Origin: DATKNA01 sp963786765
Lineage (GTDB): Bacteria > Actinomycetota > Actinomycetes > Actinomycetales > Kineosporiaceae
Length of the DNA stretch: 64,000 bases
NCBI GenBank assembly: GCA_963786765.1
Contig: CAWBAJ010000016.1
Coordinates: forward strand, 1 to 64,000
Reading direction: 5' to 3'
How positions within the stretch are numbered: the first letter of the stretch is position 1; the number at the start of each line of letters is the position of its first letter. Shown here piece by piece: positions 34,707-43,274 of this stretch. A program made the position numbers and the translations under genes. The notes below the pieces were generated by a model, which searched no databases, was not told the origin of the DNA, and saw nothing but the letters and a program-made list of their open reading frames with translations.

Positions 34707-34767
34707 GCCGGGATCGTGAGCACCTCGCGGGGCCGTGCGCAAGTCGCCGGGCCCGTCCTGAGCCCGG

Positions 34768-35529
34768 TCAGGCGGCCGCGGGCACAGGCAGGACGACGCT
34801 CTCGCCTGCCGCCACCCTGCGTCGGCCGCCCGGTCCCAGGAGCCATGCGGACCGCTTGCCGACTACCTGCCACGCGTTGCCCGGGCCCGCCGGGTCGGTC
34901 TCCCACCCGGCGGCGTCAAGCCCTCCCACCAGCGCGGTCTCCTCGTCGATGCCCACCAGCAGGGCACCGTCGTCCGTGCGCGCGAGGCCGCGCAGAGCGA
35001 CGTCCGGCAGGCGACCTCCGAACCGGTCGAAGTGCGGAATGACGCGTACCACGGGCACGAGCCCGAGCCCCGCCGAGGACCGCCAGGGGCGGCGGAAACC
35101 GGGAAAGCCGGCGGAGAGTGCCATCGCGCCCGCGGAACAGCCGGCGAGCGCCGCGCCGTTCCGCCACGCGTCCACGATCGCCGCCCATACCCGGGTGGCC
35201 CGCAGCGTCTCGGTGAGGTAGCTGGGACTGCCGCCGGAGAGGTAGATCAGGCCGGCGCCGGCGACGAGCTCCGCGTTGCCGGGGTCGTCGGCGTCGTCCC
35301 GGTTGCTGACGGGCACGACCACTTGCTCGACGTCCAGGCGCGCGGCGGCGTCCGCGCCGAGCCCGTGCCACCGGGCCAGTGACGCCGGTCCCTCGGGCGC
35401 CGCCGCCGTCGCGAGCTGCGCGTACCTCGCAGGACGGCCGGTGATCAGCGCGCGCTCGAGGAACTCCAGGGCCGGCAGGTACTCCCCGGAGCCCACGAGG
35501 GCGACGGGGCCGGGCCCCCCGGGAGTCAG
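34768..35529 (-). CDS. Peptidase S51-like / cyanophycinase-type protein with putative CTG start
   Basis: A 253-residue protein of the class I glutamine-amidotransferase-like S51 family. It has VALVGSGEYLPALEFLERAL near the N-terminus, LIYLSGGSPSYLTETLR, and the nucleophile elbow AGCSAGAMAL (Ser132), with a His in VRVIPHFDRFG. The frame contains no ATG, GTG or TTG that keeps the first beta strand. The best fit is a CTG at 35529-35527 overlapping the TGA of the upstream methyltransferase (CTGA), giving MTPGGPGPVALVG. A GTG inside ALVGS would delete the conserved strand. Either a rare CTG start, coupled translation, or a sequence error explains this. Substrate unknown. Confidence 0.78.
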   Translation of the reverse strand: MTPGGPGPVALVGSGEYLPALEFLERALITGRPARYAQLATAAAPEGPASLARWHGLGADAAARLDVEQVVVPVSNRDDADDPGNAELVAGAGLIYLSGGSPSYLTETLRATRVWAAIVDAWRNGAALAGCSAGAMALSAGFPGFRRPWRSSAGLGLVPVVRVIPHFDRFGGRLPDVALRGLARTDDGALLVGIDEETALVGGLDAAGWETDPAGPGNAWQVVGKRSAWLLGPGGRRRVAAGESVVLPVPAAA

Positions 35530-36845
35530 GCGGAGCCCCAGTCCGGACGCAGCGGGAAGTCCGCGCGTCCGTCCTTGTGCAGCTTCACGGCGAGCACCTG
35601 GTGCAGCTGGATCCAGTTGCGCTCGAAGCCCACCCGCGAGCCCGCGAGGTACAGGCCCCACACCTTCGCGGTGGCCTCGCCGACCTCCCGGACGCACTCG
35701 TCCCAGTGCTCGACCAGGTTCGCGCACCACGCTGCGCACGTCTTCGCGTAGTGCTCCCGCAGGTTCTCCTCGTGCCGCACCTCGAGGCCGCCGACGTCCT
35801 GGATGGTCGAGATGATCCGCCCCGAGCCGGTGAGCTCGCCGTCCGGGAACACGTACCGGTCGATGAACCCGCCCCGCACCCGGGGGGTCTGGACGTTGTC
35901 TGGCCGGGTGATGCAGTGGTTCAGGAGGCGTCCGCCGGGCCGCAGCCGCCCCCGCAGGAACCTGAAGTACGCGGGGTAGTTCGCGACGCCGATGTGCTCG
36001 GTGAGGCCGATCGAGCTGACGGCGTCGAACCCGCCCTCCGCCACGTCGCGGTAATCCGCGTGCCGCACCTCCGCCAACTCCTGCAGGCCCTCGCTCCGGA
36101 TGGCTTCCTGCGCCCACGCCGCCTGCTCGCGGGACAGGGTCACGCCGACAGCCTTCACGCCGTGGCGGGCCGCGTGCCGCACCATGCCCCCCCAGCCGCA
36201 GCCCACGTCGAGCAAGCGCTGGCCGGGCCGCAGGCCGAGCTTGCGGAACACGAGCTCGTACTTGGCCGCCTGCGCCTCCTCCAGCGTGCTCTGCCCGGTG
36301 GGATAGCACGCACAGGTGTACGTCATCGAGGGGCCGAGCACGTACTCGTAGAACGCGTTCGACACGTCGTAGTGGTGGTGGATGGCCTCCGCGTCACGAC
36401 GGCGGGAGTGCCGCAGGCCCTCGAGCGCCCGCCGCCAGTCCGGCAGTGCCTCCTGAGGCGGCGGCGGGGGCGGCACCAGCCGCGAGACCCCGAGCGAGCG
36501 GGCGATGCGTGCGAGCGTGCGGGCGTCCGGGGAGCGCCAGTGCAGGTCGTTCAGCAGGACCCGCAGCAGCGGGTAGGGGTCCCCGGGGTGCACCCCCGTG
36601 ATCTCGAGGTCACCGCTGACGTACGCGCGGGCCATCCCGAGCGACCCCGGCGAGGTGGCGAGGTAGGCCGCGCCGCGCGGTGAGCGCAGGTGCAGTGCGA
36701 ACGGCGCGTCCTCCGGCCCCGTCGCGCTGCCGTCGTAGGCCGTGAAACGGAACGGCGGCTCCCCCTGCAGCAGCAGGTCCAGCACCTCCGCCAGCTGCAG
36801 CACTCCGCTTGCCTGATCGGTCCGCCAGAGCGTCGTCATCACCAC
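35526..36845 (-). CDS. tmsB: SAM-dependent acyl-lipid methyltransferase (TmsB/cyclopropane synthase family)
   Basis: A 439-residue member of the cyclopropane-fatty-acyl-phospholipid synthase family. The SAM site reads LLDVGCGWGGMVRHAARHG, preceded by HHHYDVSNAFYEYVLGPSMTYTCA, the family's acyl/bicarbonate-site segment. Further on are SIGLTEHIGVANYPAYF and RRHEEN-like C-terminal motifs. Because a DWARF1-like FAD oxidoreductase gene lies directly upstream, the pair matches TmsB/TmsA (BfaA/BfaB), which make 10-methyl branched acids (tuberculostearic acid) by methylene transfer and reduction. It could instead be a plain cyclopropane synthase. GTG start; GGGAGG is 9 bases upstream. Confidence 0.82.
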   Translation of the reverse strand: MVMTTLWRTDQASGVLQLAEVLDLLLQGEPPFRFTAYDGSATGPEDAPFALHLRSPRGAAYLATSPGSLGMARAYVSGDLEITGVHPGDPYPLLRVLLNDLHWRSPDARTLARIARSLGVSRLVPPPPPPQEALPDWRRALEGLRHSRRRDAEAIHHHYDVSNAFYEYVLGPSMTYTCACYPTGQSTLEEAQAAKYELVFRKLGLRPGQRLLDVGCGWGGMVRHAARHGVKAVGVTLSREQAAWAQEAIRSEGLQELAEVRHADYRDVAEGGFDAVSSIGLTEHIGVANYPAYFRFLRGRLRPGGRLLNHCITRPDNVQTPRVRGGFIDRYVFPDGELTGSGRIISTIQDVGGLEVRHEENLREHYAKTCAAWCANLVEHWDECVREVGEATAKVWGLYLAGSRVGFERNWIQLHQVLAVKLHKDGRADFPLRPDWGSA

Positions 36846-37005
36846 TGGTGACCACCTCCCACCTTCGCTCCGCCCGTCTCGTCACGAGGAGTGGCCGTCC
36901 TGTCCGCCGGGCGCGTGCGGACGGCGACGGCGGTCACGATACGACGTGATCACCCTGTGCGTGCAGTGACATTGCCCACTGCGCAGCATTCTTCTCCAGG
37001 GCGCC

Positions 37006-38514
37006 TCAGCGCCGGCGCACCGCCTTCGCGTACAGGTCGAGCAGGCGCGCCTGCGGGTCGTAGCGCTTCTTCAGACCGCCGTAGGTCTCGCCGCCGTAGC
37101 GGGCCCAGAACGCGTCCTCGTCGTAGTACGCATCCGAGTACAGCGACTTGTGTCCCTCGAAGTCCGTCAGGGCTTCCTCGAGGCGCCGGTTGACGTCGCC
37201 GTCCGCCCGGCCGCGTTCGATCGGTACGGTCCCCCAGAAGCCGACGTTCACGTACGTCTCCCCGGCCCGCAGCGGGTAGAGCGGCCAGGGCCGGGCGCCG
37301 TCCGCCAGGTCGCCGAGGGGGCCGCCGGTGGAGCGCAGCCGCAGCGGGCAGATCCACACCGGCGTCATCGGGACGTTGTCCAGGAACCACCGCAGGAACT
37401 CTGCCGTGCGCCCGACCGGTACCTCGACGTCCTGCACCACGCGCTCGCGGGCGGGCCGACCGCGCCAGCGATCGATCCGGGCGGCCACCTGGTAGCGGTT
37501 CTCGAGGCCGACCAGGCGGTGGTAGACGTCACTTCGACGCTTGCCGGCCGGCCACACCCGGCGCACCAGCGGATGCTGCGCGCCGAAGGCCCGCGAGCAC
37601 CAGAACCAGTCGGTGTCCCAGCGCCACAGGTAGTCGTGCACGGTGAGCGCGTCGCGGCCGCGGTCCCGCAACGATCGGTAGTAGATCTCGCGGCGCGTGT
37701 AGTCGCTGGCCGCGGGCACCTCGTCCGCCCACCGGCCGAGGGTCAGGTAGCCCTCCGTCGCCGAGAACATCACCCCGTCGAGGAACTGCACCTCCTCGCC
37801 GTCGAACGTGCGCTCCCTGACGATCAGCGCGATCGCGTCCGCCAGCTCCTCGGTCGAGGAGAAGCGCACGTTCCGCAGGGCGACGTACGGGTGCACGGGC
37901 TCCAGCTGGATGCGCAGCCGGACGGCGTACCCGAGGCTGCCGTAGGAGTTCGGGAAGCCGGTGAAGAGGTCGGCGTGCTCGCCCTGCGGCCCCGCCGTCA
38001 CGACGTCGCCGGCGCCCGTGAGCACGTCGAGCTCGAGCAAGGACTCGTGCGGCAACCCGTTGCGGAACGAGGTGGACTCGATGCCGAGCCCGGTCACGGC
38101 GCCGCCGAGGGTGATGGTCCGCAGTTGCGGGACGACCAGCGGCATGAACCCCTTCGGCAGCGTCACCGCCACGAGATCCTCGTAGGTGCACATGCCCTGG
38201 ACGTCTGCCGTGGCGCTGCCCGAGTCGCCCGCTCCGTCGGCGTCCAGGGAGATGACCCCGCGGAGCCCGGAGACGTCCAGCCCCGGACCGGACGCGCCCG
38301 CGCGCGGGCGGAAGAGGTTCGAGGTCCGTTTGGCCAGCCGGACGCCGGCGCCGGGCGGAATGGCCCGGTAGCTGTCGACGAGCCGGGCCACCGCGGCCCT
38401 GTGCGCCATGGCGCCCCGGGTGCTGCCCGCGCGTGGCGGCACACTCGAGGTGCTCACGGGGGGCGGGACGCCCGGGGGGACCGAGGCACCGGTGCTGCTC
38501 ACGGCGGTGGTCAT
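37006..38514 (-). CDS. tmsA: FAD-binding oxidoreductase (TmsA/DWARF1-like)
   Basis: A 502-residue FAD_binding_4 enzyme. The FAD-binding region includes SATADVQGMCTYEDLVAVTL and LVVPQLRTITLGGAVTGLGIES, and the C-terminal substrate domain has the conserved NVGFWG and DFEGHKSLYSDAYY. This subgroup resembles delta-24 sterol reductase. Next to a cyclopropane-synthase-like gene it corresponds to TmsA, the reductase that turns the 10-methylene intermediate into a 10-methyl chain. The third gene tmsC and the DUF1365 gene of the mycobacterial locus were not seen. The ATG at 38514 was preferred. The Ala/Pro-rich N-terminus is probably disordered. Confidence 0.82.
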   Translation of the reverse strand: MTTAVSSTGASVPPGVPPPVSTSSVPPRAGSTRGAMAHRAAVARLVDSYRAIPPGAGVRLAKRTSNLFRPRAGASGPGLDVSGLRGVISLDADGAGDSGSATADVQGMCTYEDLVAVTLPKGFMPLVVPQLRTITLGGAVTGLGIESTSFRNGLPHESLLELDVLTGAGDVVTAGPQGEHADLFTGFPNSYGSLGYAVRLRIQLEPVHPYVALRNVRFSSTEELADAIALIVRERTFDGEEVQFLDGVMFSATEGYLTLGRWADEVPAASDYTRREIYYRSLRDRGRDALTVHDYLWRWDTDWFWCSRAFGAQHPLVRRVWPAGKRRSDVYHRLVGLENRYQVAARIDRWRGRPARERVVQDVEVPVGRTAEFLRWFLDNVPMTPVWICPLRLRSTGGPLGDLADGARPWPLYPLRAGETYVNVGFWGTVPIERGRADGDVNRRLEEALTDFEGHKSLYSDAYYDEDAFWARYGGETYGGLKKRYDPQARLLDLYAKAVRRR

Positions 38515-38543
38515 CCCGCCATTCTGGGCCGCGCCGCGGAGTG

Positions 38544-39809
38544 TCAGTGCAGCGGGTGCACGAGCAGGCCGCTCGCCGGCTTCGGCCAGAACCACGTCGA
38601 CTTCGGGGGCATCACCTCACCCGCGTCGCTGACGGCGACGAGGTCGTCGAGCGGCGTCGGCGCCAGGGCAAAGGCGGCTGCCGCGGCGCCGCCCGCCACG
38701 GCGGCGTCCAGCTCGGCGAGCCCGTCCGGTCCTCCGACGAAGGCCAGCCGCGGATCGCGCCGCGGGTCCTCGATGCCGAGCACCGGCGCCAGCACGAGAT
38801 CCTGCAGCAGGCTGACCGCCAGCCCCTGGACGCCGCCGGCGACGGCCGCGCGGTCCCGCAGCCGGACCCGGTGCCAGCCGAGGCCGGTCCGCAGCCCGAA
38901 CTCCGAGGGTTGCGAAGGCTGCACCGGCGAGTCCGCCGCCTCCACCTCGAAACGTTCCCGCAGGCGCTCGAGCAGCTCCTCCGGCGACATGCCGCGGAGG
39001 TCGAGGACGAGCCGGTGGTACGGGAGCACCGTGAGCTCGGCCGCGGGGAAGACGACGGCGAGGAAGCCGTCGGTCTCCCCCGCCTCGTCCGTGGGGAGAC
39101 CGGCGCGGGCGGCGTGCAGGCGCACGGCAGCGGCGGTGCGATGGTGACCGTCCGCTACATAGAGCGCCTCGAGCTCGGCGAACGCGGCGGTCAGGTGCGC
39201 CTGCTCGTCGGCGTCGGTGCCGGAGGGGACCCGCCACAGGGTGTGCCAGACCCCGTCCGGGGTGGTGACCGCGAGGTCGTGCTCGCGTTCGGTCACCGCG
39301 GCCACCACCTCGTCGACGGCGCGGCTGCCGCGGTGGAACAGGAAGACCGGCTCGTCGTGGGCGTCGAGCACATCGACGTGGACGGCCCGTTCCTCTTCCT
39401 TGTCGGGCCGGGTGTGCTCGTGCACCCTGATCACGCCGGCCGTGTAGTCGTCGACGCCGGCCAGGCCCACGATCCCCGTCTGGGTGCGAGCGCCCTGAGG
39501 GCTACGGGGAACCTGCTGGCGGTAGATCCACAGGGCCGGCCCCTCCTCCCGGACGAGAACGCCGCGGCGGACGAGCTCGTTCAGCGCCTCGCGCCCGTGC
39601 TCGTGCTCCTCCCCTGCTACCGGGGCCTCCTCGAGCCACGGGTCGGCGTCCGGCCGGGTCACCCGCAGGAAGCTGTCCGGAGCCGCAAGCATGGCCGCCC
39701 GTGCCTGCTCCTCGTCGACGACGTCGTAGGGCGGGGCGGCGACCCGTGAGGCCAGCTGGGGCAGCGGTCGCAGCGCGGTGAACGGTCGCAGCACGGGCAC
39801 GGCGACCAT
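38544..39809 (-). CDS. DUF1015 family protein
   Basis: A 421-residue conserved protein of unknown function. DUF1015 signatures are clear: FTALRPLP, VAAPPYDVVD, GIVRVHEHTR-like IRVHEHTRPDKEEE, ALYVADGHHRTAAA and the tail PKSTWFWPKPASGLLVHPL. The enzyme-like DGHHR motif suggests catalysis or ligand binding, but none has been shown. The ATG at 39809 fits the family N-terminus. Its stop is 30 bases upstream of the tmsA start on the same strand, so it may head the tms transcript. No ribosome-binding site is obvious. Confidence 0.9.
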   Translation of the reverse strand: MVAVPVLRPFTALRPLPQLASRVAAPPYDVVDEEQARAAMLAAPDSFLRVTRPDADPWLEEAPVAGEEHEHGREALNELVRRGVLVREEGPALWIYRQQVPRSPQGARTQTGIVGLAGVDDYTAGVIRVHEHTRPDKEEERAVHVDVLDAHDEPVFLFHRGSRAVDEVVAAVTEREHDLAVTTPDGVWHTLWRVPSGTDADEQAHLTAAFAELEALYVADGHHRTAAAVRLHAARAGLPTDEAGETDGFLAVVFPAAELTVLPYHRLVLDLRGMSPEELLERLRERFEVEAADSPVQPSQPSEFGLRTGLGWHRVRLRDRAAVAGGVQGLAVSLLQDLVLAPVLGIEDPRRDPRLAFVGGPDGLAELDAAVAGGAAAAAFALAPTPLDDLVAVSDAGEVMPPKSTWFWPKPASGLLVHPLH

Positions 39810-40363
39810 GGTGACAGCCGCGCGCCGGGCCGGCTGGACCGGTCGGTGGCCGGGCACTCGGCGTCAACGCGGGGTCGGCAGGACCGGGTGGAGGCCCGGC
39901 ACTCGGCGAGCGGCCCCGGCTGCCCGGGGAGCTGGGCCGAGCCTTCCGGCACGCCGATCACCACGGTGCGGCCCGGCTGCGTGCGGTAGGGCAGCACGCA
40001 GGTCAGCGGCGCGCCCGCAGGCGGCAGCGCAGCGCCAGGGCGTGCCGCGTCGACCGGCCGGCGAACGGCGCCGCGAGCAGGGCGCGAGGACGTCACGGCA
40101 CCGGAAGTACCCCGGCTGGCACGTCGCACGCATTCCGGCCGGTTCCGACGCTTCGACGACGTCACTCGCGCTCCGGCCGGTTCCGACCACGTCACTCGCG
40201 TTCCGGCCGGTTCCGAGGCGCCTCGAGGGCGAAACAGCGGCCGGAACGCGAGCAACGTCACGTCAAGCGGCCGGAACGCGAGCAACGTCACGCCCAGCGC
40301 CGACCGGGGGTGGCGTTCCCCGCCGGCGCATGGACGGAGGGTCCGAGGCAGGCGGGCCGGGCG
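39810..40363. other. Intergenic stretch with possible degraded coding segment and repeat copy B
   Basis: This 554-base gap holds the repeat element described at 40121-40291. On the minus strand between about 39870 and 40110 two short frames look protein-like (ALLAAPFAGRSTRHALALR in one, PLTCVLPYRTQPGRTVVIG in the next), as if one base broke a small gene. No family was recognised and no start is evident, so no gene is called. Confidence 0.4.
40121..40291. repeat. Mosaic intergenic repeat element, copy B
   Basis: Three forward cores read GCATTCCGGCCGGTTCCGA, CTCGCGCTCCGGCCGGTTCC and CTCGCGTTCCGGCCGGTTCC. They meet the joint GAGGCGCCTCGAG and then two inverted cores CGGCCGGAACGCGAGCAACG at 30-bp spacing. 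Read on the minus strand this matches the order in copy A at 27.1 kb. It lies just past the 3' end of the peptidoglycan-binding gene. Confidence 0.8.
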
Positions 40364-41324
40364 TCAGGTGCGGCCGACGGCGTGGGCCAAGGCAGCCAGG
40401 GTCGCCGGACCGGCCACGCCAGGTGGGTCGCCCGCGACGCCGAAGCCTCCTTGGAAGGCGCGCACTCCGGCCCGCGTCTCGGGGTTGTACACCCCGGTCG
40501 GTTGCCCCTGGTAGAGCCCCAGTGCGACGAGGTCCTGCTGCAGCTGCCTCACGCGGGGACCTCGGGAGCCGGGTCCCAGCACGACACCGGCGTTCTGGGC
40601 GGGCCCCGGCGCCTGCGCCTGGGTCGTCGTGGTGACGGTGCGCGTCTTCGTCCGCGTCCTGGTCTCGGTGACTGCGGGCGGGGTGACCTGACGAGTCGCG
40701 GTGACGGTCGGGGTGGCCACGCTCGCCGCGGCCGGGCTCCCGCCCGAGGTGTTCAGCAGGAGGCCGGTGAGCAGGCCGATCAGCCCGGCCACGCCGAGGG
40801 CGGCCGCCACGAGCAGCGCCGGCGGTAGCAGGCCCTCACGGCCCGGGTACCGGCGCCGCCCCGAGACGTCGCGGGGCGGCTTGCCGAGCCCCGACGCCCA
40901 CAGGGACCAGCGCTCGACGAAGGCCCGTGCGCGCTCCCCGCGATCGGTTGCCCTCTGCTCACCGGCGAGCTGCGAGGGCAGTTCGAGAGGCAGCCCGGCG
41001 CTACCGCGGCGGGCGGGGAGAGCCGGGCCGGAGCCGTAGAGCTGGAGCTCCTGGGTGGTCGGGCCGCGCGAGCCGGCGTCCGGGTCGAAAGGCGGCAGAC
41101 GGTCCGCCGGCGGCCTGCCGACCGCCGGTGAGTTGCCGACCGCCGGTGAGTTGCCGACCGCCGGTGAGTTGCCGACCGCCGGTGAGTTGCCGACACGCCG
41201 GCGGACCGTTCAGCGCCTCCGGTACCCACGCCGCCGCCAGGGTGCCCGGAGGCGGCGGCGGGAATGGGGCCTGGCGCAGGTCGCGCCGGCGCGCATAGAC
41301 GCCGGAGCGCCGCTCCTTGGTCAC
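40364..41324 (-). CDS. Membrane protein with peptidoglycan-binding domain, frame interrupted
   Basis: The C-terminal part (40364-40810 and frame upstream) reads a basic cytoplasmic stretch (RAFVERWSLWASGLGKPPRD), one TM helix (VAAALGVAGLIGLLTGLLLN), a Thr-rich stalk and a PG_binding_1 domain (GSRGPRVRQLQQDLVALGLY, YNPETRAGVRAFQ). That frame has a stop before any start. The plausible N-terminus MTKERRSGVYARRRDLRQAP (ATG at 41324) is in another frame, so one indel between about 41210 and 41000 is needed. Between them lies an 18-bp tandem repeat. If intact, it would be a wall-anchored single-pass protein of about 320 residues. If not, only a GTG at 40810 inside the helix could start it. Confidence 0.65.
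41116..41187. repeat. 18-bp tandem repeat, four copies
   Basis: The unit TGCCGACCGCCGGTGAGT is repeated four times without change, followed by a partial unit. It lies inside the interrupted peptidoglycan-binding gene, where it would encode TGGRQL or SPAVGN units depending on the frame. Confidence 0.9.
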
Positions 41325-41416
41325 GCTGGGTCACCTCCGGGTCCGCCGAGCGGTCCCATGCTTGCCACCCAGCGTGGCCTTCCGCAACCTCCGCCCTCGC
41401 TCGGGGGCGGATCCGG

Positions 41417-43075
41417 TCACCCGGAGGCGCCGCTCAGCACCTCCCCGACGAGGTCCCGCGCCGCGTTCTGCACCTCGGCGAGATGCTCCGGCCCGCGGAA
41501 GGACTCGGCGTAGATCTTGTAGACGTCCTCGGTACCGGAGGGCCTGGCGGCGAACCACGCGTTCTCGGTGACGACCTTGAGGCCGCCGATCGCCGCGTCG
41601 TTGCCGGGCGCCTTCGTCAGGGTGGCCACGATCGGCTCCCCGGCCAGCTCGGTCGCCTTGACCTGGTCAGGGGACAGCTTGGCGAGCACCGCCTTCTGCT
41701 CGCGGTCGGCGGCAGCGTCGATGCGCGCGTATGCGGGGTCGCCGTGCTTCTCGGTGAGATCCCGGTAGAGCTCGCTCGGCGAGCGTCCGGTGACGGCGAG
41801 GATCTCGGACGCGAGGAGCGCGAGGATGATCCCGTCCTTGTCGGTCGTCCACACCGTGCCGTCCTTGCGCAGGAACGACGCCCCTGCGGACTCCTCGCCG
41901 CCGAAGCCGACGGAACCGTCGAGGAGCCCGGGCACGAACCACTTGAAGCCGACCGGCACCTCGAGGAGCCGGCGGCCGAGGTCGGCCGCCACGCGGTCGA
42001 TCATCGACGACGACACGAGGGTCTTGCCGACCGCCGCGTCGGCCTGCCACCCCTCGCGGTGTGCGTAGAGGTACTGGATGGCGACGGCGAGGTAGTGGTT
42101 CGGGTTCATGAGCCCGGCGTCGGGCGTGACGATGCCGTGCCGGTCGGCGTCCGCGTCGTTCCCGGTGGCGAGCCGGTACTCCTCCCGGCGGCCGACCAGC
42201 GAGGCCATCGCCGAGGGCGACGACGGATCCATCCGGATCTTGCCGTCCCAGTCGAGCGTCATGAACCGCCAGGTCGGGTCGACGAGCGGGTTGACCACGG
42301 TCAGGTCGAGCCGGTAGCGCTCGGCGATCTCGCCCCAGTAGTCGACGCTCGCCCCGCCGAGGGGATCCGCGCCGACGTGCAGGCCGGCCTCGCGGACGGC
42401 GTCGAGGTCGAGGATCGAGGGCAGGTCGCCGACGTACGTGCCGAGGAAGTCGTACCGGTCCGTCGTCGCGCGCGGCGAGGGCGCGCGCGAGCGGTACTCG
42501 CCGGACGTCCCGCACGGAGTCCGCGAGGAGGGCGTTCGCGCGTTCGGCGATCCAGGCAGTACATCGGTGCCGGCCGGCCCGCCGTCCGGGGGGTTGTACT
42601 TGAACCCGCCGTCCGAGGGCGGGTTGTGCGAGGGCGTGACGACGATGCCGTCCGCGCGCGAGGCGTCGTCGGCCGCCTTGCCCCGGTTGTGCACGAGGAT
42701 CGCGTGCGAGACGGCGGGCGTCGGCGTGTACCGGTCCCGGCTGTCGATGAGCACCGTGACGTCGTTCGCGGCGAGCACCTCCAGGGCGGAGGCCCAGGCG
42801 GGCTCGGAGAGGCCGTGCGTGTCGCGCCCGATGAACAACGGGCCCGCGATTCCCTGCGCCTTGCGGTAGTCGCAGATCGCCTGCGTCGTCGCCACGATGT
42901 GCGCCTCGTTGAAGGCGCCGTTGAGGCTGGAGCCGCGGTGGCCGGACGTGCCGAAGACGACCCGCTGCCCGGGGTCGGAGAGGTCGGGCCAGGTCGTGTA
43001 GTAGGCCGTGACCAGGTGGGCGACGTCGACGAGGTCCGAGGGCCGGGCGAGTTGTCCTGCGCGGTCTGCCGTCAT
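41417..43075 (-). CDS. pgm: Phosphoglucomutase (alpha-D-glucose phosphate-specific)
   Basis: Interconverts glucose 1-phosphate and glucose 6-phosphate in the cytoplasm. Motifs: active-site Ser in VVTPSHNPPSDGGFKYNPP, metal loop DADADRHGI, sugar-binding GGEESAGASF and phosphate-binding ARPSGTEDVYK. Length is about 552 residues, close to the usual 546. Residues encoded by 42470-42560 are out of frame: one base is missing near 42560 and one is extra near 42467-42472, so 30 residues read NARTPSSRTPCGTS-like instead of WIAERANALLADSVRDVRR. The enzyme ends are in frame, so this is probably a sequencing artefact. The ATG at 43075 is preferred to GTG 43084, which abuts the ribosome-binding site. Confidence 0.92.
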   Translation of the reverse strand: MTADRAGQLARPSDLVDVAHLVTAYYTTWPDLSDPGQRVVFGTSGHRGSSLNGAFNEAHIVATTQAICDYRKAQGIAGPLFIGRDTHGLSEPAWASALEVLAANDVTVLIDSRDRYTPTPAVSHAILVHNRGKAADDASRADGIVVTPSHNPPSDGGFKYNPPDGGPAGTDVLPGSPNARTPSSRTPCGTSGEYRSRAPSPRATTDRYDFLGTYVGDLPSILDLDAVREAGLHVGADPLGGASVDYWGEIAERYRLDLTVVNPLVDPTWRFMTLDWDGKIRMDPSSPSAMASLVGRREEYRLATGNDADADRHGIVTPDAGLMNPNHYLAVAIQYLYAHREGWQADAAVGKTLVSSSMIDRVAADLGRRLLEVPVGFKWFVPGLLDGSVGFGGEESAGASFLRKDGTVWTTDKDGIILALLASEILAVTGRSPSELYRDLTEKHGDPAYARIDAAADREQKAVLAKLSPDQVKATELAGEPIVATLTKAPGNDAAIGGLKVVTENAWFAARPSGTEDVYKIYAESFRGPEHLAEVQNAARDLVGEVLSGASG

Positions 43076-43189
43076 CTGGGCCACCCCTTCCGCTGCTGTC
43101 GTGGCGCGCTACTTCGCTCGCCGCACCGATCATCCCCCGTGACGCGCTGTCCCGCTCTGTCACGGGACCCGCCCGTTCGTCCCGCGACC

Positions 43190-43242
43190 TGTGTCCCCTC
43201 ATCGTGATCATACGAGGGCGATGATCACGATGAGGGGACACA
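43190..43242. repeat. Perfect 22-bp-arm palindrome
   Basis: The arm TGTGTCCCCTCATCGTGATC(AT) at 43190-43211 is mirrored exactly at 43221-43242 around the loop ACGAGGGCG. It sits in the divergent gap between pgm and the HipA-like gene, so it is not at a gene end. The same arm, slightly longer, occurs at 52009-52067. Confidence 0.9.
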
Positions 43243-43262
43243 CGTGGCCGGCCGGGCACCGC

Positions 43263-43268
43263 TAGCCT
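43263..43268 (+). promoter_or_regulatory. Leaderless -10 element (TAGCCT) of the HipA-like gene
   Basis: TAGCCT ends six bases before the GTG at 43275, the spacing of actinobacterial leaderless promoters. It supports the start chosen for the gene. Confidence 0.5.
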
Positions 43269-43274
43269 CGCGGG

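Noticed and set aside
41116..41187. 18-bp tandem units considered as a CRISPR or operator array
   Set aside because: No spacers, perfect tandem arrangement inside a coding region; a simple tandem repeat explains it.
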